A stretch of 64,000 nucleotides of DNA from Hippophae tibetana. Lineage: Eukaryota > Streptophyta > Magnoliopsida > Rosales > Elaeagnaceae. The position numbers and the translations under genes are program-made. Each line of letters starts with the position of its first letter. Position 1 is the first letter of the stretch. Below the pieces are notes generated by a model. It saw nothing but the letters and a program-made list of their open reading frames with translations, did not search any database and was not told where the DNA came from. Positions 23,501 through 36,000 of the stretch are shown piece after piece. Where the stretch lies: positions 18,688,669-18,752,668 of the forward strand of contig CM072805.1 in assembly GCA_037013495.1 (NCBI GenBank), written 5' to 3'.

Positions 23501-26327
23501 AATATGGGGATAAAAACCATATTTACATAGATTATATAAGCAGTCAACATGAGAAGACAGGGAAACATCTTAAGATACCTGCCACGGAAGGCAATCCTTC
23601 AGGGGAAGCATCTCTTTCACTGTCTCCTCGGCTTTGTGAAAAGAAAGATATCAAACCTTTAATCAAATGCCTAAACAATCATATACTTGTATGTACTATA
23701 GTCAATTTAGACACTAGCAAGAATGTACATATGGATACACACGTATTTAAAAAAACATACAGATATTTTATGTAGAACACTAAAAGAAAAGAAATCAACA
23801 CCGAGCAAATTGCAGGAATATAAAAAATCCCGGTCCTTTCAATCCATGTCATCACCAAAGCCTGGTCAACTACATGGGGTAGCAATTTCTATCAGTTTCT
23901 AGGCTTCCATGACTAAAATCATTGTTACCAACACCTTCAAGAACTGCTTTATATATATATATACACGCATTTTCAGCATAGAAATATGAATCAATTCATA
24001 TATTGTCATCTAGCATGAATAAAGCAAATATATAACAATGATAATGAGTATAGGAACGGTGTGAAACCATGGCAAACCACAATTGTTGACTGCAACCTTC
24101 TTTTTTTGTAATATGCTATTAAGTATGAATTCTTTTACTGTTTTACGTTCTGCTTAAAGCTCCCACTAGTCTCAATTTGACACCCTATCTAATACACACC
24201 TATATGCTAGAATGTTACGTTCTGCTTAAAGCTACCACTAGTCTCAAATTGACACCCTCTCTAATACACACCTATGTGCAAGAATGTTGACCAATCTCGA
24301 CAATCTCTGTCTACCAGCAAAAGTTCAACAAGTCTCAACAAATATCGATTCTCAACAACAGTGCAATAGTTGGAAGCCCTAAATAAATCCTCATTTTTCG
24401 AATATCATCGGCTTTAGGTAGAAATAAAAGGAATTCCCCTACCAACATGGGACACCAGATTCTTTCCTTTGATCAATTGGAAATTTCAATAATAATTTAA
24501 TAATAAGCATGCATTGAAAAGATTTTATGTACGACTCTGGGAATCCTAAAAATTTAATATGTACTTGAGTCATCTCAATGGGTTCAGAAACCACACGTTT
24601 CTCTGGATCATCATAGCATACTTTACCAAATTAAAGTGTTCAAAACCACACTGATACCCATTTAATATATGTTGGACACATATGCTCATTGAAAAATGAA
24701 GAATCATGTAACATAGATTATTATACATTAACTGGCAATACCTTTCTCAGCTGTCACCAACAAAACTGAATTTTCCAATAAATATGGATCATCAAAAAGA
24801 AAAGATTAGTGCTAGCTTCCCAAGCAGGGATCCATGATACCCGAGATGTAATTTTGTTATATACTATACATTAGCATGTGTTTTCAAGGAAAACCATATG
24901 AACACAATACATCAATAATATACATTTCAATCCAAATTTGAGTAAGTATTCTCTCCTTGTTTTTTTCTCTCCTTGTTTGACCTAAATGTGTATATACAAT
25001 CTTAAGTGTAAGGTAATTCGAATAATATTTAAAAAATAATAATATATTAATAATCATAAACTAGGTTGTACGTGAAATAAAAAGTCAAGAAACAGCAATG
25101 ATGGAGAAAACAAGGAGAGAATCTAATTCCAATTTGTTTATACCAACTCGAGTAACGAAACTTATACCATACTCGTGTGTATTTATTACTGCATTGTGTC
25201 AACAAGAATCCTATAAATCACATATTCCCATCTCATGTGAAATAATATATTATGGAGAAAAATGCCCAACTTAGCTTATACTAGTATGACCAATCTCATA
25301 CTCAACCTAAGATGTTCTCTTCTATTCCACTCTTCCCCGTAATAGTGTCACAAGTTAATAACGAGCAAAACATTATCCTATGATCCTATTAACACATACA
25401 GCGTAAAAATGACCAAAATAAATTATATTATTTTAATGATTTTTTTATTAAAATATTATTATTATTTTAATTAAATCCAATTAACTTACAAATATTTAAC
25501 AACGATAAAATCACAATTAATATAAAAAATTAATAGAATATTCGTTTTTAATATTTATTAATTTTTACTATTTTATTTTAATGTTTTATTAATTTTTAAT
25601 TTTTATCAAAAATTAAAATATATATTTAATTAAATTTTGTTGTAATTTAATTATTATTTATTTTTTCTTGAATTATTTCATATTAAATATTATTTTATTT
25701 TTGATAAAAATAAATATTTTAATAACGTTTTAATTACTTCAAATAAATTAATAATATTTTAAATAAAAAATTATTAAAAGAATATAATAAAATTAAAGAA
25801 TAAATGACAAAAAATTTAATATAAAAGATTAAACAAACAAATTACATCGTATTTCTGGGAGAAAATGTAGAAGAGTTGAAGTGCGTTAACATATAGTTCC
25901 CTTTCTTCTATAATTTGATTGGCAGCTAAAAGTAGAATTCCGAGCTAAACTTCTCGAACCAACATTTTAAGAAACTAGTGAACACTATAAGGAAGCCAAC
26001 AATTTCGTGTTCTTTTTTTTTCCCAGACAACCAAACAAAACCCAAAAATCAAAAATGGGAAAAATACAAAAACCAGAAAAAAAAAAAAAAAAAAAAGTAG
26101 AACCTGAAAAAGGTAGAAAGAACAGGAATGTCTTCGCCAGGGGACTTCGAATGGATAACAGAAGGAGGAGGAGTTTGGCGTTGAAGACTTTGGGGAGATG
26201 AATAGAGGTGAGCAACTCTGGAGCCGTAAAGCTCCAACCCTAATCGCATTCGAAGGTGGTGGTGGTGGTCGCACTCTCGGATGTGCATAGACATGCGAGA
26301 GCCACCTCCGACGCACCCCAACAACAT
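20546..26327 (-). CDS. RIBF: FAD synthetase, plastid RIBF type (FMN adenylyltransferase), five exons
   Basis: Coding exons on the minus strand are 26104-26327, 23579-23631, 21914-22049, 21149-21324 and 20546-21057. All junctions are GT-AG and in phase (1101 bases, 366 residues). The enzyme adenylates FMN with ATP to give FAD. Residues 99-108 ([10 protein letters not shown]) are the nucleotidyltransferase (T/H)xGH-type motif. [13 protein letters not shown], the [20 protein letters not shown] stretch (residues about 191-210) and VSSTRVR (251-257) are typical of plant RIBF1/RIBF2. The bacterial riboflavin kinase half is absent, as in plant RIBF. The first 60 or so residues are variable and rich in Arg, His and Ser, fitting a plastid transit peptide. 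I chose the Met at 26327 because plant relatives start close to this point; an in-frame ATG at 26375 would add 16 residues. Introns hold a Copia fragment, a 72-base tandem duplication and a dispersed repeat. Confidence 0.94.
21683..21702. repeat. (GA)n microsatellite
   Basis: A run of about 20 bases of AG dinucleotide within an intron of the RIBF gene. Confidence 0.85.
22862..23270 (+). mobile_element. Copia 3'-end fragment inside a RIBF intron
   Basis: A plus-strand remnant with the end of Copia RNase H ([14 protein letters not shown], then a TNIFTKGLP-like stretch), a purine tract ending at 23059, and LTR-like sequence starting TGTAAAATTCC at 23060. Only the 3' end of an element is present. 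The right border near 23270 is approximate. It lies in the intron between 22050 and 23578, opposite to the gene's transcription. It is broken and of undetermined age. Confidence 0.75.
24143..24286. repeat. Tandem duplication, two units of 72 bases
   Basis: Units start at 24143 and 24215 with TTACGTTCTGCTTAAAGCT and differ at only a few positions. They lie in the long first intron of RIBF. Confidence 0.85.
25417..25846. repeat. Dispersed AT-rich repeat, copy B
   Basis: Homologous to 19184-19601 over about 400 bases in the same orientation. It sits in the first RIBF intron, about 260 bases downstream of exon 1. Confidence 0.65.
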
Positions 26328-28176
26328 TTGCACCACCCCACTCGCAGTCACGTCACTTCCTAACAAGTTAGACAACTACTTTCGATTCGAATTTAGGTCA
26401 TTGTTTGTTTGAAAGTAATCAAACTGGGATTAGAAACCATCATATGCTATTAGAAAATACCAATTATTTACCAACGGTAATGCAATGGGCTTAAATTTCT
26501 ATCCACTAATGGATTTCTTCGATTAAAAAAAAAACAAATTTTACTTCCACTAAAAACATATCTTATTAGTATTAGATTAAATTAATATTTTAAATAAAAT
26601 ATTTATCATAAGTTTTGGATAAATAAAAGATAATGTGTATATTATTGATAAGTAAAGTAAATATATAATTATAAACAATAAAAAATAATATTATATAAAT
26701 AAATATAAAAATTATCTTAATACAAAAGGAAGTGTAAAAAATTATAAAAAATAATATTTTAAAATTTATAATAATAAAAATAATATCTTAATAATTATAA
26801 ATAGTATTTAATTGAATATTATTTATGATTGAACGAATATATTTTATTATAATTTAATTTAAACAGTATCTAATTATATAGCGATCAAAATTAAATTATA
26901 TTCTTTTTAATAATAAAAATATATAAGATAAATATAAAAAATATTATTTTTTTATATTTATAAATTTTAAATATATTATTTTTATTTTATTTTATTTTTT
27001 AACTAATAGCTCTTATCTTTTATATTAAAATTAAAAAAATTATTTTATTTCTATCTTTTTTTCATCCCTCCTATAAGTATAAGAAAAGGAAAAAAGAAAT
27101 AATGGTAAGAGATAAATTGAACAGGTTAATAAATTTTTTTTAAAAAATTACTTAATTTCGACTACGATTAAATTTAAATTATTTGAAAACAAATAAATAT
27201 TAGTTTTAAAATTTATAATAATAAAAATAGAACTATTAGTAAAAAAAAAACTCTATATTTTTACTGATAAAAAATTTTATACATCATTTTATATTAAAAA
27301 TTATTTATTTAAATTTTGTTTAAATTAAACTGTATTAAAATATTATTTTTATTATTTTAAATTTTTAAAATATTTGTTAAATAGAATAAAAATTATGAGT
27401 ACCATTTAACACGATAACAACACAATTCTTATAAGAGATTGTACTGAACGCATTCCAATGATCATTTCAAGCAAATATATCCTCTCCGATCAATATTTTT
27501 TAATAAAATTCCATGCAACCTATTCAACACTCCAATAGGTTTCAAATATATTTTTAAAAATAATAAGATATTAATTAGAGTCACTTGCTGTCAAACTTTA
27601 ACCCATTTAACAAATCAAACCAACCTATAAATGAAAAAAAAATATTAATTAATATCTAATCTTAAAATTGAAGTCTTATGACTTCTTGTCTTTTAACGAC
27701 GTTGAAAGAAATCAGATATTAATCACAGAAAAAAAAAATTTTAATATAATATTTACCTATTCCTAAATAAATAATTATTATAAATGAAGCACGAACCTAA
27801 ACAACATAAATAATATATTTGAATTCATTACAAAACGATTAAAAATTTTAAAAAAAAATGTTAAATGCCCAATATTTAGATGCCATAAAACATTGAGGGA
27901 ATAGTTGAAAAATAAATTTTTAAAAATCAATAATTATAATTAAAATCAATAAAAGTTTACAATTACACACTCCTAATTGTACCAAGATTCAAACTCTAAT
28001 AAATCTTATCCTAATCCATTAATAAAACTATAATTTAATACCACTTAATTCCAAAACTACTCTATATATTATTATTATTAATAACATGAAAAAAATTCTG
28101 ATACATTGACAAAGGCAAAGCAAAAACTGAGATAGTACACTCTTTGCAATTCTAACGAGATCTCATTTATCTACAA
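26328..28176. other. AT-rich divergent intergenic region
   Basis: This 1.85-kb spacer separates the divergent RIBF (minus) and exonuclease (plus) genes and so must hold both promoters. It is extremely AT-rich. A MITE-like AT-rich element at about 27190-27410 resembles 52150-52310 in the opposite orientation. A TATA-like CTATATATTA is near 28062, about 115 bases before the exonuclease ATG. No reading frame of interest was seen. Confidence 0.55.
27190..27410 (-). repeat. AT-rich repeat, related to 52150-52310
   Basis: Read on the minus strand, it shares AATAATAAAAATAATATTT and AATTTTTAATATAAAATGAT with 52150-52310. Its ends are near-complementary (TTAAAATTTATAATAATAAA against TTTTTATTATTTTAAATTTT), as in a small fold-back element. 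Confidence 0.5.
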
Positions 28177-28809
28177 ATGGCTTCCACGGGTCGTCATCAT
28201 AATGAAGACTACAAACTTTACAATATTAAATTCTATGAAGAGAGTATCCAAACCATTGTCACATCTCACACTGCAATTGTTGATCAATGGATTTCTAAGG
28301 CTTGTGATATTCAAAAAGATGATGATCAAATTATAGGCCTTGATACTGAATGGGTGATGCCCAAATCAAATCATGATCACCAAAGAGTTGAAAAAACCGT
28401 CGTTGCAATTCTTCAACTATGTGTTGGAAATAGTTGTCTAATATTCCAACTCTTTCATAAAAATGAATTTCCTCAATCACTCGTTGATTTCCTGAGAAAA
28501 CCCAACTTCATATTTGTGGGTGTTTCTGTTAAAAAAGATGTGCAAATGCTTTTGGAGAAGGGGTTAAGAGTTTCAAATGCCATGGATGTTGCTCATAAGG
28601 CTGCTGAGAAATATGGAATTGTTAGTTATAAGAACCTTGGGTTGAAGAAAATGGCAAGGTTGTTCCTTGAGAAGGAGATGGAGAAACCTAAGCATGTTAT
28701 ATCAAGTAATTGGGCTGCTCAAGAACTGAGTTATGCTCAGGTCGAGTATGCTTGTATTGATGCCTTTGTTTCTTTTTTGCTTGGGATTAAATTCAAACAA
28801 CAAAATTGA
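28177..28809 (+). CDS. Stand-alone DEDDy 3'-5' exonuclease (Werner exonuclease-like)
   Basis: An intronless gene of 210 residues. It has the full catalytic set of a DEDDy exonuclease of the RNase D/WRN domain class: Exo I GLDTEW (Asp56, Glu58), Exo II VGVSVKKDV (Asp121) and Exo III SYAQVEYACIDA (Tyr191, Asp195). These residues bind two metal ions that cleave single nucleotides from 3' ends of DNA or RNA. Nothing but this domain is present: no helicase or HRDC part and no clear targeting signal. Plants carry several such short WRN-exonuclease-like genes of largely unknown role. The ATG at 28177 gives a length typical for them. A TATA-like element lies near 28062. It is transcribed divergently from RIBF and convergently with the myosin gene. 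The domain call is firm; the substrate is not known. Confidence 0.93.
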   Translation: MASTGRHHNEDYKLYNIKFYEESIQTIVTSHTAIVDQWISKACDIQKDDDQIIGLDTEWVMPKSNHDHQRVEKTVVAILQLCVGNSCLIFQLFHKNEFPQSLVDFLRKPNFIFVGVSVKKDVQMLLEKGLRVSNAMDVAHKAAEKYGIVSYKNLGLKKMARLFLEKEMEKPKHVISSNWAAQELSYAQVEYACIDAFVSFLLGIKFKQQN

Positions 28810-28879
28810 TGAATGCCTTTTACCTTCTAGTCCTACCCATCCATGAAAAATGTGTAAGATCTTTTTTTTTAAATAACAT

Positions 28880-28990
28880 TATTGGACAAATTGGTAGATG
28901 AACACGTAGCTTAACGGTATGTAAAAATTTCATGATTCGAATTCTAGTTACAAACATAGGAGTAATATAATTATATTAAAAAAATTAGAG
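28880..28990 (+). repeat. Possible tRNA-derived SINE head
   Basis: GTAGCTTAACGG (28909-28920) resembles an RNA polymerase III A box and GATTCGAATTC (about 28934-28944) a B box, at a tRNA-like distance. No full tRNA cloverleaf can be drawn and no tail or target duplication was confirmed, so a degraded SINE is the best guess. Confidence 0.35.
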
Positions 28991-30204
28991 GAAAAATTGA
29001 TTTATGATATTCACACTTTTTTAGAATTAATTAATATAAAAAAAAAATTAAGTCATCATTTAAAGTATGAAATAGCTTATACATGTTATTCATAATACGA
29101 ATTAACCTCAAATTAATACGTTAATTATACATAATATATATATAACACATTTTATATAATAATATACATTCATTTGTTTACAAAGTAAATATATAAAAGG
29201 AAACCCTACTAAAAAGATATTTTTACTGCCATAATAAAGTTTTTACTTTTAGATATACTTAAGCATTAAATTATAATAAAAAAAACTTTAAATTACTAAC
29301 ATTCATTTTTATTGTTATGAAAATATCAATTTCCTATATAAACTAAATATGTCAAAACTAACATGTTATTTTAAAAATAATTTGATTAAAGAGTTATAGT
29401 TCCAAAAAAAAATAAAGACTAATACAAGAATAATTTTAAAAAATTTCTTACAATTTAATGTCTAAAAATAAAAACATTAGTCTGACATTAGTAAAAGTAG
29501 CTCTAAAAATAGGACTATACTGTGATTATATGCAATCATACAACGACTTCAAATCAACTTTTTTTCCCACCAATTAGCTGGTTGATGGGTGGAAGCTTAA
29601 CAATGAAACTAATAACCTAGGAGATTGAAAAGCTTCCAATTCAACCCAATCAAATCATTGGAATAACTAAAAATTTAATGGATTTCGTCGGATTGATTAG
29701 TCAAATTCATCAAATGATAATTTTTTGCAAACCCTACCAACAATATACCACAAGGCTTTCAATAGATCTTCCATCTCTTGTTCTGTAAAAGATGCAATAA
29801 ATTTGAAGAGAACCATTGTCATTGACCATCTGATGTTGAAATATTTTAAGCATCAAATGAAATCAGTATTTCCTGCAATGTCATTTCATGAAGAAAAAAA
29901 ATCTCATTCATTGAAGCCAACCTTAAATACAAACAGATAGACATAAGGAATGACTATAGGCTATAGCTCCCTTATGCAACAGTTGCTCATAACAAGAAGA
30001 AACTCTCGCAAATTTTCTATTCAGCAGATCCTGAATATGACCAAAAAAAAAGGCATAAACAATACAATGTGTGCCCCAATAAGCATAGTTATACTAATCA
30101 ATTTTTTCCTACACAATTACTTTTTTTTGTAGTGAGAAAACAGTATTTTCGTGTAACTATATGTGATTACTTCTGGAATGATAATCACTTCTCTATTACA
30201 ATGA
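28991..30204. other. Intergenic, between convergent gene ends
   Basis: AT-rich, with no recognised gene. The open frames near 29725-30132 show no family likeness. The right end should contain the 3' UTR of the myosin gene, which stops at 30205. Confidence 0.5.
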
Positions 30205-33049
30205 TCAATTTATCCTAGAGCTGTTCATCCTTCCCCACCACTTCTTTTTCATTTTCTCTCCACTACCTTCTTCATTTCCAAACTTGTGCAGGATCACTTT
30301 TGTCTCTCGTAATCTTGCACTATAATCCTTCTTCCAAGCCTCAAACATCTGCTTCAACCTTCTAAGTTCCCGGTCAGGATTTAGACTTGCTTCAACTTGA
30401 CCAGATTTAACTTCCACCAAGAACTTGGCATCATCACCAAATACTTGACTTCTCTGCTCAAATTCTTCTGCCAGTCGGCTTATTACACTTAACCCAGCAC
30501 TCATCGGCCTCAATCCATTGCTTTCTTGGCCTTTGTGATTACTTCCAGTTTCCCAGCTGTTGTCTCGATCATCACTTGCACTAACTGAAGCGTCAGAATT
30601 TCTCCCTGAATCATCAATAGCTAAACTCTTCTTTGCAATGGAAAGACTTGATTGTAGGGATCTCATTTGTTTCTGCCACACTTCTTCCATGGATTTCATT
30701 TTCAACTCATATTCAGACCAACGGCTCTCATACTGTTGGATTCGTTGATGAAGAATGTCATTCTCCTCTTCCTTCTCTCGAAATGCAGCCTCTGCTTTAA
30801 GAACACGACGCTGTAGCTCAGCAAGAACCGACACCTTCACTAGTACCTCATCCGAATCTCTTTCCTGTAAGCACACTCCTTACGTTTCAGTATACTCATA
30901 AACATTCAACAAACAGACAAGTAAACTATGCGCACAAGTTTTCAAATTAATTTGTTCAAAGTGAACATAAATGAAAAAAAAAATACAAAGAAAACAACTA
31001 AGATTGATGATTCATTAAACGTCTTAAAAGTACAAAGTTAAAATATCACTTCGAAAGATAATAAACTATAACAAAGATTCATTATACCATAAGGGAAAAT
31101 TACCCTAGAGATCACTAAAAATAAATCATTTGAATACTTTGATTACGTAGTTTTTTCATGGGATGCATAAGTCACTAAAAATTTTAAATTGGGACACTTT
31201 AACTTCATAGTTACACGACTAAAGTGTATTTTCTTCATAGTTATGTGACTAAGTGCTCCTATTATTATAAAAAATGGACACTTTAATTATATAACTAAGA
31301 AGTTATGTGATTAAAGTGTCCCAATTTAGAATTTTTAGTGACATATATATCCCATACAAAAACTACATGATCAAAGTGTCTTAATGACATAAAGTAAGTG
31401 ATCTCAAAAATGAACACCCTATATAGAAAGGCAAATCATCTTAAGAGTACCTTTGTGTCACCAATTTTCAGCAATCCAACGTCTCCCGAAAATCTTCTCA
31501 CAAGCCAGCCACGTATAACTGCCATATATTTCAAAAAATCACGAAATGTTCACAGAAACACCACACCTATATGCATGCTGTTATGGGTGTCAAGTTGACC
31601 ATAGGTTCACTAAAAAGACTCAAAAGGGCTTTCTTTGAATACAAATATGCAATCTTCCTCTAACCATCTCTTCCCATCTATTAAAGCCTTGAATAAGTCT
31701 GATATCTATTGATAATTGATATTTAAGAAGAAGCTCCGTTAAAACTGTCAAATAGGCGGTCCCCTGCCTCTTGTTTGTTGGGAATTTTTTCTTTAGTAAA
31801 CGATCGAATAGGAGCAATGTATTAGCAGGGGAGGACTGAATGGGAAAAACAGTCTTTTCTTTGCAACCGACTCTGACCCTATTACCTCTATTTTTACACT
31901 CACAAAAACTTTTCCTACCTAAGATGTGATCTTTTCCATTAAACTGTATAAAAAAATTACCATATTAAACTCAGGATGAAATGAACCCATGAACGGTGAC
32001 CTAGCATGATCTCGAAAGGAGACAATAACAAAACAAACTAGATAATGCTATGCAGCAAGAAACAGCATGAAGCTACCTGATTGTATCACTATTGCTGCTT
32101 CCTGAATGTTTTTCATATTCTTCTGAGCAATCTTTTCCTTGATCTTCTTTTGAATGATAGTGGCAGCTCTATGCCTCCGTAGTAAGTCTTCATATTCCTT
32201 TCTCATTTTCTCCCCTCTTACAACTGCATGATTAGATAGGGACACTTCTTTCATAAGCAATTCTGATTTAATTTTGAAAAAAAAGAGTTTACCAAATTAA
32301 ACATTTGATAAAGTCATCCATACATGACTGAATTGTCACTATTCCTCTCCTAAGATCCTTCATATAACAACGAGCCCGGTGGCCTCTAAAGCAGCTCTGA
32401 ACGCGTAAAATACCATGAAGTGTTCGATTTCTTGTGTCTTCAAGCACCCCAATCTGCAGTATTTAACTCATCTTATTAAAGAGCAACAAACTAGCAAGAT
32501 GAGGGTTAGGAACACAACAATAATGGCATATCAAACAAGTGGAACAAGATTCCAGAGTAGCTGACACTCATCTATGTCAAATGAGGATGAAAAAAATCAA
32601 TGAGGCTCCACCGCACAAAAAAAAATCAAACTAAACTATATCCTGCAGGCAGAACGTTGGTCAATATGAAAACAGACCATTTTTGACCATATACATTTCG
32701 AAAAGAAATGAAATATTAAAAAAAAAGTCTTGAGTCAAACCAATATGTATTCAGAAGATTCTCTTATTAGATAAGAAGTCCAAGAGTCAATCTTGATTCT
32801 GTAAACTGGGGACATACGATCTTAGAATTATGAACTTAGCCATGTGAAACACTTAAAATGGGTAATGAAATCTGGCCAGCAAAACAACCACATCTAGCCG
32901 GCCAAAAGGTAATTCAGTAAGAAAAACTTAGAGGTCTTTACAAGTTTTGTAATTCTTCAAAAGATACATTTTAATCCTGTATCTTTTAAGGTATACACCT
33001 AAGGTCCTATAATTATCAAAATGTACATTTTAGTCCTTCATCTATTAAG

Positions 33050-33086
<37 letters not shown>

Positions 33087-36000
33087 CCCATAATTTTTTA
33101 AAAGTTCCAATCAACTCCAAATAGTCTTTTTTTTCGAAAGTAATTTCGAAATTTTGAAAAATTAAAAATTTTAAAAACACAATTTTAATTTTTTTTTCAA
33201 AGTATAAATTGAATATGTTTTTTATTTTTTCTTTTTTTAATCTTTTTTCTTTTTTTTTAACTTTTTGGGTATTATTTTTCAAAATTTCAAATTTATCCTT
33301 GAAAAAACATTATTTAGACTTGATTGGAACTTTTAAACAATTAAAAGACCCTAGATGTATACATTAAAAAATATAAATAAAGTGTACTTTTTAATGAATC
33401 AAAGGACCTTAAAGTCTTCAATAGATAGAAGACTATAATGTACCTTTTGAAAAATTACAGTACTTGTTAAGCCAAAAATTTATCCCCTCCCTTTTTTAAG
33501 AACTGTTTAAGTAACATGATTAAAGCCTTTTTCTCATATTGGAGTGATAGACTCTGAAACCGACATCAATAAAGTGTTCCCTTTGGTTTCTCCCATCAGT
33601 AAATTATTCAACAATTAGAATCGGTCACCAAATAAATATAACTACACCAAAAACCATAAATTTTGTAACTCGGTAAGCTTACATACAATTTGTAATTCCT
33701 CCAAAAAAAGGGAAGGAAAATTTTCAGTTTACCTGTCCTGTCCGGAAAAACAATTTTGTGTAGCCAACATGATACATCTCAGGTAGTATATTGAACTGAT
33801 GAAGAATTGCAACAGAAACACTAAGTGGATCTTGAGAAGCAGCATCCTCCAACAGAAGAAAACCATATCTAATGCATGATTCAATATAGGCAATTCCAAC
33901 CCAAAAGAAAAAATAATGATAGTAAGATATTGCACTTGTTATATAAAAGCTATAATGGCAGAAGAAAAAACTTTATTACCTTCTGGCAAACTTCCGATGT
34001 GACATTCTAGTAGGAAAACCAGATCTTGAGATACGAACCACTTCTAGAACTCCACAGCATCTAAGCTGCTGTAGTACAAGCCCTTGCTCATATAATCCGG
34101 GAGACTGGAGATTGTTTGGTTTGATGCATCGTATGAAATGTGGTGTGGTATTCTCTAGACGTTGCATCAATTGAAACAATTGACTCTGCGTACCAATGTG
34201 AATGGATGGGTTAATCCCTTAATCAAAAGATTCAAATGGAAGAGGGTAGCTAAGGTGAATAGCTCTATAAAACACTGTTTCAGCTTTAAAAAAAAGTAGT
34301 TTTCTTTCCATTTTTCCCTTTGAAAAACATTTTCTAAACAGTTAAGTCTGGAATAAATGCCTAGCCTAAATCAACCCCACCCATTAAAACTAGTGGGAAA
34401 ACCAAGTGTACCTTTTTCATGAAGCTAACAAATCAGCATAAAAGTGGCACCAATAACATGTATCAAGAAACCAACAAAGTAATATTAAATCGTTGTACAA
34501 AACCTAAAGCCTTAGACATACATATTAAGAAACCCAAATAGCTGCGTTTGTAAACTTCTTCCAAGTAGAAGTCAAATGAATATTTTGAAAAGAGAGAAAA
34601 TATTAGAGGTCAGATGAGTAAATATAATATGAAAATCCGAGTGGAATATCACATAAAGGTTGCTCAAAGCACATTTGAAATGGCAAGATCCTACCACAAA
34701 TTGACATAAAAACACAAGCAAGTAGCTTATATTCTGAAATTGTCCAAGTCTTATTTTATTTTTAGTGTCATGATACACCTTTTCCTTTCTAAGACATTGA
34801 ATAATTAATGTCACACCCTGTAGCAACACATTGAAAGGTAGGGGATTCAATGGGTTGCTATTGGTGCTCTATTGAAATCAAGAGCCTTATGTAAATGACA
34901 ATAAAGACAATGTCCTATAAGAAAAAATGGCCAGAATTCATTTGATCTGCATCATAAAGATTTTACTTTTATAGTTTTTAGGATAACTTATCCTGATATC
35001 AATATGCCTATTAAGCAGTTTACAGTGTCTGCAGTCGGGACAATTGATCAGAATTCTTTGTCATATTAGTTCAATTTCCTAATAACATTGACTTGCTAAT
35101 AGAAAGCAAGGACCACATAAAAACAACTAATGAATACAAAATAACAGCAAACATAATTCTCTACTGCAAAATTAAGGCTCCTATTTTTAATAGGTGCTAA
35201 CTATGCCAAAAATACCACAAACCATGTAAAAAATGATCAAGTTTAGATATACCGAGAATACCTTAAATTTTGTTGCAACACTTAGTTTGTGGGAATCTGC
35301 ACCACCTGATTTATACAAGGGACCAACTACAGGCTTCTCAGATTGGGCAAGCATATTGGATGCAAATATCGGAGGAAGATGAGATGAGCATGAGGACAAG
35401 AGTTGAATGGGGTCTAAATGCAACAAGTCCCTGTTCTTCTCTAAAAATCCACTGGTGTCATATGTAACCTGGACATAGAATCAAAAACCCAAGATTGTAA
35501 AAATCTATATTTTCTTGTATGGATCAATCTTCATAGTTATATCATATAATCTGAATTCCCAAACCAAAGGGTTACTAATGAAATTGTAAGTTCATGTTAA
35601 ACTGCTACACTTAAGAAGAGGAATCTCAAGAACAAGCAGTTACCAATGCTCTTTACGCAGAGAAAATTGAAGGAAAAGTAACAACTTTCAAGCACAATGC
35701 AATATAGTATATTAATCATGATTTCTTCACCAATACCCTAAGAAATGCTCCCACATAAGAAATCTAAGACGGTGAAACATAAAAAGCACATAAATTAGAT
35801 AAATGTTTATCAACAAGTGGTGAATACCTCTCCGGCATAATGACTAATAGTAAAGGCCTTGTCTCGCTCTCCTCTAAAACAAGAATTGCTACTAAGATGC
35901 TGCTTCAGCTTATTGGCAAAAGTAAAATCCGTTCCATTTGGGAAAGTGGACTCTTCATCTAATAAGGAAAGCAGACCCAGTGGTTTCTGCAATGAAATAA

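Noticed and set aside
26328-26375. An upstream ATG at 26375 as the RIBF start
   Set aside because: It would add 16 residues not expected from plant relatives, which begin near the Met at 26327. It remains possible.
29725-30132. Plus-strand open frames downstream of the exonuclease gene
   Set aside because: They are short, show no motif, and lie in the 3' flank shared by convergent genes.
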